From contig NC_088711.1 in the NCBI RefSeq assembly GCF_963576615.1, positions 7,868,869 to 7,932,868 of the forward strand: a stretch of DNA of 64,000 bases, written 5' to 3'. Made by a program: the position numbers and the translations under genes. Origin of the DNA: Watersipora subatra (taxonomy: Eukaryota > Bryozoa > Gymnolaemata > Cheilostomatida > Watersiporidae). This document shows, piece by piece, positions 51,101 through 61,038 of the stretch (positions within the stretch are counted from its first letter, which is position 1; each line of letters begins with the position of its first letter). The notes below the pieces were generated by a model that saw only the letters and a program-made list of their open reading frames with translations, searched no databases and was not told the DNA's origin.

Positions 51101-54100
51101 ACTCCCTCTCTCACGGCGAGGTATGCCTTTCTCTAACGCTCTGTGCCCCAGACTACACAGACTCCCTCTCTCATGGTGAGGTATGCCTTGTCCCCTAACC
51201 CTCTGCCCATGAGCTTTTGTGGGATGGTAATAAGGTTTGCAATATGAATGGTTTCGGTCAAAATAAACGTTGCAGTAATAAAATAAGAGGTGTTTTTTTA
51301 CAGGCTTGTGGCTTTCAAATTGCTTGGCACCTTTCTCTTGTCTAGGACTTACTTATAGGTCAGTATGGATGATCAGTATAATAACAGTGTAAGACAAGTC
51401 CAACGATGAGTCATATCATTCATAGAGTTAACAAAGGTCAAAATTTGTTCGATGTTTCTATTTATTGCAGTTTATAACCCTTAGAATTGGCCAGAAAGGA
51501 ACATCTTAAGCTTATTTATAGCCACATAAAAGCATGCAATGCCCTTTCACACCCGGCTCTATGTTGTTGTAGACATACAGTGGTGTGCATAAACTTGGAA
51601 TCACATTGTTTTGTTCACTCTATATCGAATGGATCTTCCATTTGCTTTCTATTTTCCTGCCAATTATGATGCCATGCCAGATATTATATATCAATCTGAT
51701 CAGCAGAAGATGTGCTTTCAAACAATGCATTGATTAATTTAACACAATCATTTCTGAGTGATTTATATTAATCCTATTAAACAGATTAGCAATTTTATCT
51801 GGTCTTGTACGTAATCTGGTTATAACAGGTTAGCACAAACCTTCCCAGCTGAGAAAGTTTACTGCTTGTCAAATTTCAAAGAAAGTGAAATATCCTAAAT
51901 CCCATCATGATGGCATTTCAGTTATGCAATTTGCTGACTGTTGCATATTTAAAGCAGGACACTTGAAGTCTTATTCATTCTCAGTTTAACTTTGAACTCA
52001 GTTTGGCTTTGAACTTTACCATGCCTAAAGTGTTATCTACAGAGAGAAGAGCCATCATTCTGCACCTTCACAAACAGCAAAAGACCCAAAGACAGATAGC
52101 TGCGGAAGTTGGTTGTTCTCAGAAGGCAGTCTACACAGCAATCAAAACTTGGACCTCCAATGGCAGTCTTAAACCCACCTACTCTGCTGGACGACCCAAG
52201 AAGACGACTATCCGTGAAGATCGGTACCTGGTACGAAGATCCCTCGCTGACAGACATCTGAACAGTACTCAACTTTGTAAGGAGATCAAGGACAACAGAG
52301 ATATTGAGATTCACCCCAGTACAGTGCGAAAAAGACTGCTTGCAAATGGTTTGAAAGGCTGCAAGGCAAGGCGCAAGCCCTTAGTTTCTGAGAAACAGCG
52401 AAAGCGTCTAGAGTGGGCTAAAGATAAACGGTTCTGGACAACAGCCCAATGGCAAAGGGTCTTGTTCAGTGATGAGTCAACATTTACCATCCAAAACCAC
52501 TCTGGAAATTGTTATGTGAGGAGACGACCTGGAGAGGAGTACAGCCCGGCTTGTACGCTACCAACCATCAAGCACCCTACTGGAGTCATGGTATGGGGTT
52601 GCATGACAGCTTTTGGTGTGGGAAGACTCTCCATTTGTGAAGGCATGATGAATGGAGACAAATACATCAAGACCATGGAAGATGTCATGCTTCCAAGTGC
52701 TCGGAGCCTGTTCACCAGCAACGACCAACCCTGGTACTACCAGGATGACAACCGCACCCTGCCAAGAGAGTCAAGGAGTGGATGACCAGAAGTAATGTGA
52801 GGGTAATAGACTGGCCAGCACAAAGCCCTGACCTGAATCCCATTGAAAATCTTTGGCAGCGTATTGGTGTGATAGTCAGCAAAGATAAACCAAAGACAAA
52901 ACGGGAGCTCATAGAGAAGATTATTCATGCTTGGCATCACATCATCACTCCTGACGAGCTCAGAAAGTTGGTAAACAGCATGCCTCGACGGAGTCAGATG
53001 GTGATCAAGAACAAGGGCTGGCCAATAAAATACTGATGCTCAGTTCAAGACACTTTACCAGTCCTTCTGAAGACCAACAATAACCCAACGGCCCTTTTCA
53101 GGGCCACGAATTTGTATAAAAGAGTTTGTTTGTATCCTATTTTATCAATTTTCACTAACAACATTCATAGCCTGCAATAAGTCTGCCTTTCGGTAGATCC
53201 ACCCCCAGCGATAAAAATCTGAGAATATTTTCAAATATTTGGCATCATCTTGTTCTTCAGAATTTTCCCTTTCAAATGATATATATATTGATGGGGTTGA
53301 GGCACTTGACTCCAAAGAATTTCTTAGACAACAGCATATAAACATACATATTTGAAGATTTAACTGGTGATTCCAAGTTTATGCACACCACTGTACATTC
53401 TTCATATTTAGGGTGCCTCTGGATTCCCTACCCATAAGGGTTAGTTATCGTGTAGACATGAAACATTCAGATTCTAATTGTGTGTATCCGACAATTATAG
53501 GAGAAACGACAGTTTTTGCCATGATTTTTTGTATGCTAAAATGTTTTATTCATTCAAAAGTTTTTAATATAAGTAATTACATATTGCTGTAAGCAGCATG
53601 GGAAGTATATGCATAGGAATAAGTGAATGCTTATCATGTACCCAATTTCCTGATAGATAAGTTTTCAACATCTCGTCAAGTGTACCATTCTGGAGTACAT
53701 GTAATAACTACTCTAGCCTTTTACAACTTATCTTTCAATTTAATCCACACGTCTGTCACAAGTCTTTCACTGAACGATATATGACATATTTCTTTGCTTT
53801 TTGGCATCCGTTACCTTAGTTTTCGCAAATCTATCACAAATCTAGCCATTTCAGTAGTTTGTTAAGATGTGAGATGTCTCTTGGCAGCACCTACATTTTT
53901 GAAGAAAGATTTACCATCACCTGTTAGATTGGTTCCATTTAAAAGAATGAAATACAATTTTGAATTTCCTACACATACGTACTTTCTTATTTTTAACAGA
54001 CACAATATGTAAATGTTAATTTTTTTCGTTCTAACAAAGCTTTGATTTATAAATAACTGGTTGAATGCCGAATGTAATAAAAGTTACCCAATGAATTTGA

Positions 54101-57100
54101 GTAACTTAAGCTAGTAAAGCTAGCAACTTACTAGAATAAGAGCCGGGTCCTACATGTACATCTGCAACTAGCTTGTTACGTTACGCATAATAATTTATAA
54201 AGCAATCATGAACTTGAAGCATGCCAGAGTAATTTGTAGAAGCGGTGTATATGTGTGTACCCTATTATACCATAGTATGGCAAGGACAACGTAGTGTGGT
54301 GGATTAGCTCTCTGGTCTGCAAACTTAGAGGTTCAGAGTTCAAATCCTCCGTGATGCAGGTTGTTGCTCCTAAAACTTTATCGCTAAAACTGGACAGACG
54401 AACAAGAAACACTGAGATTTATTTATATAGATGTAAATCTTGTGTTAAATTGAATTAGATATTATACACAAAAACAAGCGCATAATCACAAAGTTAGCGT
54501 TAGCAGCATTATGTTATAAAAAATTTAACAAACTTATTTTGATTTTTTCAAAATACACTCTACTAATTACTCTCGTGTTGTCATTAAGGCTGTTCCTATA
54601 ATTGCTTTACATAAATGTAGTATGTTGGTGTACAGCACTGTACTGTCAAACCTTGCCTTATGATCACCTCTGCATATGGATCTTTCAACGTACAATTAAA
54701 ATTTTAGCAAATACTTGTTTTGACGTATGAAGTACTTTCCAACACAACTTTCATAATTTCTCAGAACATTCTCGTAAGTAAAAATATAAAACTGATAAAA
54801 ATAAAAAGTGAAAATAATGAAAACATATGAACGGAGCTAATTTTAATTTCATCTAGTGTAGGCCTAAGTTATTGCAATTTGAGTTGTGTTTTGCTATAAC
54901 TCCCCAGCCTTCGAACTTATGCATTGTGGGACAGACGCAATTTCTCTTGTCTCTAGATAACTTAGCCATCACTGTTTGGGGATTGCAGATGCTTGTCTGG
55001 TGAATGCAACCCAGTCCAAAGTGACATACTTCATCCATGTCTTTCACTGATACCATCGGCTGAGCATCTTTGATCCTCTCTGCAATTACTGATCACAACA
55101 GTGGGAATATGAATTTATCATCAGGTTGTCTTATCTTATAGATAAAAGAAATCTGCTACAGAAATAGAGTGCCTCTTCAGGAGTCAGTAATAAACCATGT
55201 ACTTGACAGGTGTCGTACTACAGGTGATGGACAGTACAGGTGAGTCTGCACTCAGGACTCTCATAGGCTCATTTTGTCTTCACTTTAATCAGTAATTTGA
55301 GCAACTAGTTTGATTATAGCCAGAGTGTCATAGTCGAGTGTGTCAGTTAGTTCCCTCAGTCTGACAATGATATTGCAAATTGCTTGAGGCAGCCTTGATA
55401 AAGTACAGTTTTAATTGACATTATTCTCAGGAACATAATTCTTCATAGATGGTCTGATCTCCTATTACCCAATCACACCATCACACCATCACAGCGATGT
55501 TCAAAGTTGTATGTTTGTTACCACAGCGATGTTCAAAGTTGTATGTTTGTTATCATAGCGATGTTCAGAGTTCTATGTTTGTTACCACAGCGATGTTCAA
55601 AGTTGTATGTTTGTTATACCACAGCGATGTTTATTGTTAATCAGGTGGTCAGACTTCATAGACTTTTTGGAGAAAATCCAGCCAACGGGGACTGGTCTCG
55701 CTATCACCAGCAAACAACCTCATGAATATGTTAAAAAACTGCCAGAACCAAAAGATTCCTGGCCACGACCTGACTTCGGTCAGTCTGAACCTCCCTCTAC
55801 CTACAAGTAAGCTGTTTTACCACTTACTGTAAATACCTCCGTATAGGACGATACCATGTATAGGACACAGTAGATATTTTACCCCAAAAATTATGGAAAA
55901 AACTGTAACTGTATATAGGACGCATCCTAATTTTAGGCCTAAATTTTTCTTATATTTTATAGAAACGGTGGTGTTTCATATACATTTTCGACAATTGTCG
56001 AATGATTTCACGAAAATTCGTAATGTCAAATGATTTTACGAAACACTCTACATGAATGATTGGTTGATATTACACTTCATGTACACACCAGCAGTGTAAA
56101 TATTCTAACTACTGTTAAGCTAGACTGTAGTTAGAATATTTACACCACTAACAGAGAGTGGTTAGTATATTCTAACCACTCTTTGCTAGATTAACTCTAG
56201 AAAAGAGATCATTCTCTTTTTTAACAAAGCGCCCGCGTATATCCACAACATGCAAATGTTCATTGAAACACTTATCGCACAGTAGCTCAACGTGGGCACA
56301 ACTCCACATCCGCATTACGAAATCATGTCTTAATATATGTGGTGCTACTAGTAAAGTGAAATTGGAATATATTTTCTTCAAATAGAGGGAGAGCAGTTTG
56401 AGGGGCACTTACAGTACAAAACTCAACTCAGTAAATGTAATTACAAACTGTTTTGGTAATTAAAGAATAGAAGTTGAGATGCAGCACTCATTTATGGAGT
56501 TGTTCACTCGCTCAGCATTGGACCTATGACAACTTGAGACTATTTTCATGTTAGTAGTTGTTCTATGACAAAGAACCAAAGGAACCTTCTAGTTACACCT
56601 ATCTCAATTTTGAATAAACTCTGAATGATACTATGATACTATGATGGACATGATATTCAAAGGGTTGATGCAGATGGTTGTTATATTGTTCTGTTCAGAC
56701 ACAATCCAAGAGTGCCATACAGCGAACCAGGCGCTCCTGTCACAGCGGGTCAGCACAATAGCGGTGATGCAAATCCAGTTCACAGTTCAAAGTCTGTGAG
56801 AGATTCGAGGGAAAATCCCATTACTCCAAAAGCTCAGTCTGCGCAGTCATACATGTCAATCAGTCAGCAAGCGTATGGCAGCAAAGTGGCGTCAGCCAGC
56901 AATCAGCCAAGGTCTGAAGGGAAGCAGATGCACTCAGATGCTGTACAGACCGAAAATCTTGTCTCTCCAGATGTTCTTCTACCCAAGCGTCTTCAGGTAG
57001 GATACGCATTAGCACGATACAGTCTGCGAGTACTAGAGACTGATAGACAGACTGTACTGCCAGTTAGTAGTTGGTGCCTGTACAAAACCTTTTTCGTTGG

Positions 57101-60014
57101 TGTTACTTGACTGACTTTGAGCTTGATTATTTGATGACTAGTTTTCTTCTGCTTCTTCCTTCTGCTTCCTCCTTATGCTTCCTCTTTATGCTTCCTCTTT
57201 CTGCTTCCTTCTTATGCTTCCTCCTTCTGCTTCATCCTTCTGCTTACTCCTGCTTCTTCCTTCTGCTTCCTCCTGCTTCTTCCTTCTGCTTCCTCCTTAT
57301 GCTTCCTCCTTCTGCTTCCTTCTTATGCTTCCTCCTCTTGCTTCATCCTTCTGCTTCATCCTTCTGCTTCCTCCTTCTGCTTCCTCCTTCTGCTTCCTCC
57401 TTTTGCTTCCTCCTTCTGTTTCTTCTTTCTGCTTCCTCCTTCTGCTTCTTCTTTCTGTTTCATCCTTCTGCTTCCTCCTGCTGTCTCATCCTGCTTCCTC
57501 CTTCTACTTCCTCCTTCTACTTCCTTCTGCTTCCTCCTTCTGTTTCCTTCTGCTTCCTCCTTCTGTTTCTTCCTTCTGCTTCCTCCTTCTGCTTCTTCCT
57601 TCTGTTTCATCCTTCTGCTTCCTCCTTCTGTCTCATCCTGCTTCCTTCTACTTCCTCCTGCTTCCTCCTTCTGCTTCTTGTTGTTAAACTCTTTAGTTTT
57701 ATTGCATTCGGCATTTTTCCAGTTTAATCGTAAGTCTCAATACAGAGGTATTGCAGTAGTTTGTTGACTGTTTTGAGATTAATCTATGTATAGGGTAACT
57801 GTGTCATCATTCCTTCCTCTTTTTTCTCCATCCTCCAATTTCTTTTTCCCTTTTTTCCTGTTCTGACCACTTTTTGACATCACCTCATCACGCCTTACTT
57901 TTCAATTTCCCTTCATAGTTTTCTCTTATCATCTCCCTCTTGCTTTTTATCTCTCTCTTTAGTCTCTCTATCTTCTTTATTTCTCAAAGGAGAAGATTCT
58001 ATGTATTAATATTTGGACTTGACTAGATTTTCATGTATTTTGAACTAGCTGAGTTGGTTTTGTTTATTCCAGGTTTCTTCCTTTTTCTAACTTCCATCTC
58101 ACACTTGTATCTTTTTCTTTGCTCCTCTTATTCTTTCTTATCTTTCTCTCTCATTCTTCATTTTCCTCTCTCCTTACCCTCTCATAAAATATGTTAAAAG
58201 ATGGTGTATTTGACACTTGTCATGTGTCAGTTGATTTGTTGCTTGGCTAGTAAGTGCGGTTGTTACTCAATGTTTTGTTACCTGGTTAGCACGTGTAGTT
58301 ATTTTATAGGATGATGAGAACGATGTGTCATGGCTCGACCGATTTGGTAAGCTCGCTCAAGCTTTGTACAGAAGTGACCTCGACAAAAATGGTGAGTTTT
58401 AATAATTTGACCAAACGGCATTGTTGTTGTAGCAAACTAGAGCATTCATTGCACATTTCTGTTTTACTTTTCTATGCTGCTGACTAGCTGCGAAGTAAAT
58501 GATTGCAACATCTTGGGGTTTATGTTGGTAAGATCCTTAGTAAGTGTAGGTATTATTCACTCGAACGTAAGCAATGCAATAAGCCTTCACATTTTGGTTC
58601 ACATCTCGAAACTGCAAGCCGCAATATCCATATCTGAGCTGCTCATCAATATTGCATTTACTTTAACTTAGAAGACAAACTTTTGCTAATAGAGATAAAT
58701 GGAAAAACTGTTTGGCTGAATCTCAAAAGTCGTAGCAATGAGAAGAGAAGCCAAAAAACTGTATTTTGGTTATTAAAAAAGTGAAGCAGTTTCTCTAAGT
58801 ATTCTCTGTTGATCTCTAGTTGCTGTTAGTCTCACAAGACTAGTTGTTTAGTCAAATTCATGATGTCTTTTAAATTTTCCTAATCTGCTTATTCACTCTG
58901 GAGAGGTCAGAGTAGAAACTGTCTTATGCCCTTCAATTGGATTTATGTCGGAGTTGTCAGTTCTTGCCTATCATGTACCACAAACATTTCCAGATTTTCT
59001 GTTAGTGAATGTTGTTACATCTTTGACTACTATAATATGTAGGCCTGCTCGAGTCACGTGTGTGGGTGGATATGGTGCGGTTGGATACTGTGTAGGTGGA
59101 TACTGTGTGAAAAGATACTGTGGCGGTAAATACTGTGGGGGTGGATACTGTGTAAATAGATACTGTGCAGATGGATACTGTGTGAATAGATATAGGGCGG
59201 ATGGATATTGTGTAGGTGGATACTGAATGGATAGACACTGTGTAGGTGGATATTGTGTGGGTGGATATTCTGTGGGTAGATATTGTGGGGTGGATACTGT
59301 GCGGGTGGATGCTGTGTAGGTGGATACTGTGTAGGTAGGTACTGTGGGGGTGAATACTGTGTGGGTGAATACTGCGCGGGTTGATGCTTTATGGGTAAAT
59401 ATTGCGTGTGAAGCGCTCTTGTTAAAATGTTATGGAATTGTCTTCTCTGCAAAGACAGCATCTAAGCTTCTTTTATTTATGTGAGCAATGTATCAACCAC
59501 TTATCCGAGGCATTTATCATAGAATATGTATTTATTATCATTATAAAGTTTTCTAATTTTGTTCTTAGAACAGTATGATAGATGGTATTTCCATCTCACT
59601 TACAGCGGATATGTTTTTAATAGTTGTTGTATTTGAGAAGAATGGGTGTCATTTTATGTTTGATAGTCCATTCCTCTGCTGATTCAAGTCTGATAAGATA
59701 CAATCAGCTGACGTGTGCTTCATTTTTCAACTCAAAATGCCGGCATGAAGTTCTCAAATAATAGCTGAGATTAAAATTTAATGTGTGTTTTAAAAGTTAG
59801 CCTAAACTTTAAATTTAAGCTAACTTTGGTTGTCTTTCTTTTTGAAGGAATGCTCAAACCAGATGAATGTAGGTGGTTGCTGACAGAGTATAATGACATT
59901 TATGGTCTAAGTATACCAAAAGACGTCCTGGAAGATTCTCTAAAGTCATCCTCGACTGCCCAAGGCACTAGCATTGATTCTATTTTAAAGGAAATTTTAC
60001 AGACAGTGCAATGA
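45143..60014 (+). CDS. C1orf87: C1orf87-like EF-hand protein, 13 exons, 5' end unresolved
   Basis: Exons: 45143-45241, 45674-45752, 45919-46031, 46232-46289, 46542-46856, 47447-47565, 48246-48329, 50772-50934, 55142-55239, 55645-55806, 56699-56996, 58310-58391, 59848-60014 (TGA 60012-60014). All phases agree; at least 612 residues (human C1orf87 is about 550). EYRLKIIGGKQ resembles human EIMVKIIGSKH. HDPELTGWAKYSDIASVL and GYVNYERLLSLLASAIK resemble its mid-region (DPISSGFL, MVNYEKLLWFL). Exon 58310/59848 encodes DLDKNGMLKPDE, a full 12-residue EF-hand loop. LDRCRTTGDGQYRWSDFIDF (55239/55645) looks like a degenerate one. The two most upstream exons are less certain; if they are not coding, the ATG at 45934 is the start. 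The acceptor at 45674 is atypical. The function of the family is poorly known, with calcium binding inferred. A Tc1 element and several minisatellites sit in the introns. Confidence 0.75.
47727..48126. mobile_element. 400-bp TIR element with TA duplication in C1orf87-like intron
   Basis: The ends CCGTACCTTTCGGACTATTA and, inward from the right, CCGTACTTTTTGGACTATAA are flanked by TA (47725-47726, 48127-48128). GCGGCTTATATAAGGGTGCG-type motifs occur near both ends. Non-autonomous; no coding domain. Confidence 0.9.
48330..50771. other. Long intron of the C1orf87-like gene
   Basis: Contains a degenerate repeat of about 18-20 bp around TGTATACCTATGTATA at about 50250-50540. The rest is AT-rich without recognisable features; the repeat explains the Tyr/Cys/Ile-rich open frames there. 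Confidence 0.5.
50250..50540 (+). repeat. Degenerate 18-20-bp tandem repeat (TGTATACCTATGTATA)
   Basis: About 15 diverged units with the core TGTATA then CCTATG. It ends about 230 nt before the acceptor at 50772. Confidence 0.75.
50905..51205 (+). repeat. 60-64-bp tandem repeat spanning an exon end and its 5' splice site
   Basis: Five units, the first being the end of exon 50772-50934. Each has CTACACAGA..CTCCCTC, CAYGGCGAG or a variant, then GTATGCCTT. Donor GTs are at 50935, 50995, 51057, 51121 and 51181. Between donors each unit also has CTCTGTGCCCCAG|GCTACA, acceptor-like. Using the second donor would add 60 nt, 20 codons in frame without a stop. The third and later donors would read a stop just after 50995. 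Confidence 0.92.
51578..53393 (+). mobile_element. Tc1/mariner-superfamily (Tc1-like) transposon, 1816 bp
   Basis: The terminal repeats begin CAGTGGTGTGCATAAACTTG at both ends (right end read inward) and are identical for at least 25 nt. TA flanks at 51576-51577 and 53394-53395. Nearly full length and carries a transposase gene, so a fairly recent insertion in the C1orf87-like intron. Confidence 0.97.
52021..53036 (+). pseudogene. Tc1-like transposase, frameshifted
   Basis: ATG at 52021 (MPKVLSTERRAIILHLHKQQ). Two N-terminal HTH regions (KTQRQIAAEVGCSQKAVYTA; STVRKRLLANGLKGCKARRK) with the GRPKK AT-hook-like linker, then the DDE domain. The first Asp is in VLFSDESTF, the second in YYQDDN, and Glu in PDLNPIENLW (second frame). 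The frame changes at about 52750-52775, just after the second Asp: compared with the usual DNAPCH-type sequence a base is gained and roughly eight are lost. The second stretch, ending KNKGWPIKY at 53036, is in another frame. The family is about 340 aa; this copy would make only a 254-residue product without the third catalytic residue. Confidence 0.93.
53396..55141. other. Rest of the C1orf87-like intron
   Basis: Holds a tRNA-derived SINE (about 54290-54434). At 54641 TACTGTCAAACCTTGCCTTA resembles the sequence at 6431 (TACAGTTAAACCCCTACATA), perhaps ends of a shared DNA transposon family. Otherwise no features seen. Confidence 0.4.
54290..54434 (+). mobile_element. tRNA-derived SINE
   Basis: Box A-like TGGATTAGCTCTCTGG (54299-54314) and box B-like AGTTCAAATCC (54337-54347) at polymerase III spacing. 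An unrelated body follows (GGACAGACGAACAAGAAACA) and then a short ATTTATATAGAT tail. The acceptor stem does not pair well, so it is not a functional tRNA gene. Confidence 0.65.
55491..55640 (+). repeat. ~32-bp tandem repeat abutting acceptor 55645
   Basis: Four units starting ACAGCGATGTTCAAAGTTGT (55491, 55523, 55555, 55587) and a fifth partial unit at 55621 (ACAGCGATGTT), which runs into the acceptor GTTAATCAG|G. The last 24 nt of the intron therefore begin inside the array. Confidence 0.88.
57142..57693 (+). repeat. Pyrimidine-rich CTTCCTCCTTCTG minisatellite in C1orf87-like intron
   Basis: About 45 units of 9-15 nt built from TTCTGCTTCCTCC. No AG dinucleotide over 552 nt. It starts about 145 nt after the donor at 56997. 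The open frames over it (Phe/Leu/Ser-rich one way, Lys/Glu-rich the other) reflect the repeat. Confidence 0.92.
59061..59405 (+). repeat. 15-bp minisatellite (GTGGATACTGTGTAG)
   Basis: About 23 units with variants GTGAATACTGTGTGG and GTAGATATTGTGGGG, in the last intron of the C1orf87-like gene. Long open frames on both strands are by-products. Confidence 0.9.
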
Positions 60015-60840
60015 TAGCTGTCTGTAGCCCTGGTCTGACTCTAATTTTGTTGAGTTTAGGTTGAGCCCATTCGCTTGCCTCACTTCAGCTCGTCCTTAAG
60101 ATCTCAGTATGATACTTTTATATATTACATTGTATAGTGATATTATCAGCAATATATGTTACTTTTAATTTAAATAATTATTTATCATAAAAAATGTGAT
60201 CCAGTGCGTCTGTATATTTTAGACCGTCTTGTGTAGCGGTGTTGAAGGTGTTATAGCACTTCTGTTATAATGACATCATTATATCTTATATTATTTTTTA
60301 ATCCGTCCATCAAACTCAAGTAGCATATTGTTTCATTTCAGATAAGATGTTTAAATATTTTATTTATAAATGTGTTTGTTATATATACTACTTTTTTAAA
60401 GTAACACGTTTCAAGTCCAATATATTACCTGTTTGAAAGGTTTAAATTTCTATTAGTACATTGTACTACCTGTAATCCCTGCTCTATCAAGGTTATCGAA
60501 TAGCCTCAGGATTATTTGACAGCTTGAACCCGTTTCTTTTTCATGAAGTTACGAAACTATTGAATGTTTACTAGGTTCGCTGTCCAATAAGTGGCTAATT
60601 GTTCTCCATGCAAAGCGGCGCTGCCAATTGAGGGTGCAAAATTGTCTAATGCAATTTGCAATTGAAGGAGATTGATTAATTCAAGAATTGTAAGGCTTTC
60701 AGTTGATACTTTGACATGTTCTCAGAGCTGGTTCAAGCCTCAACTCAACGAAATGCAAAAATATTTACAGCGATCAAGCGGATAGAACTTGTAGAGACAT
60801 TTTGATTGTACACCGGTTTGTGTTATAAGTGCTGAAAGTC
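60015..60840. other. Intergenic, between the C1orf87-like and NACHT-type genes
   Basis: 3' flank of one gene and promoter of the next, both plus strand. No canonical AATAAA is obvious. Nothing else recognised. Confidence 0.35.
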
Positions 60841-61038
60841 CTGTTCTAGTGTGAAGGTAAGTGAGCAGATTCGTTGAATTTGATTTGAGCTATTTTAGGC
60901 ATCTAGTTTTTGCTTTTGAATACCCCAAGTTTTACACTCATAGAAAGTATGTGTACTTGCAATACAACAGAAAATAAAGGAATTGTAATTGCAGTCATTT
61001 TGGGAGAGTTAGCTGTAAACAAAAATTTCATTTCAGTA

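Noticed and set aside
54290-54360. Possible tRNA gene
   Set aside because: Has A and B boxes but poor acceptor-stem pairing and a SINE-like body and tail.
57071-57727. Phe/Leu/Ser-rich open frames resembling membrane proteins
   Set aside because: Direct translation of a CTTCCTCCTTCTG minisatellite; no start context and intron position.
58945-59461. Cys/Gly/Tyr-rich (plus) and His/Ser/Ile-rich (minus) open frames
   Set aside because: Both are translations of the 15-bp minisatellite on opposite strands.
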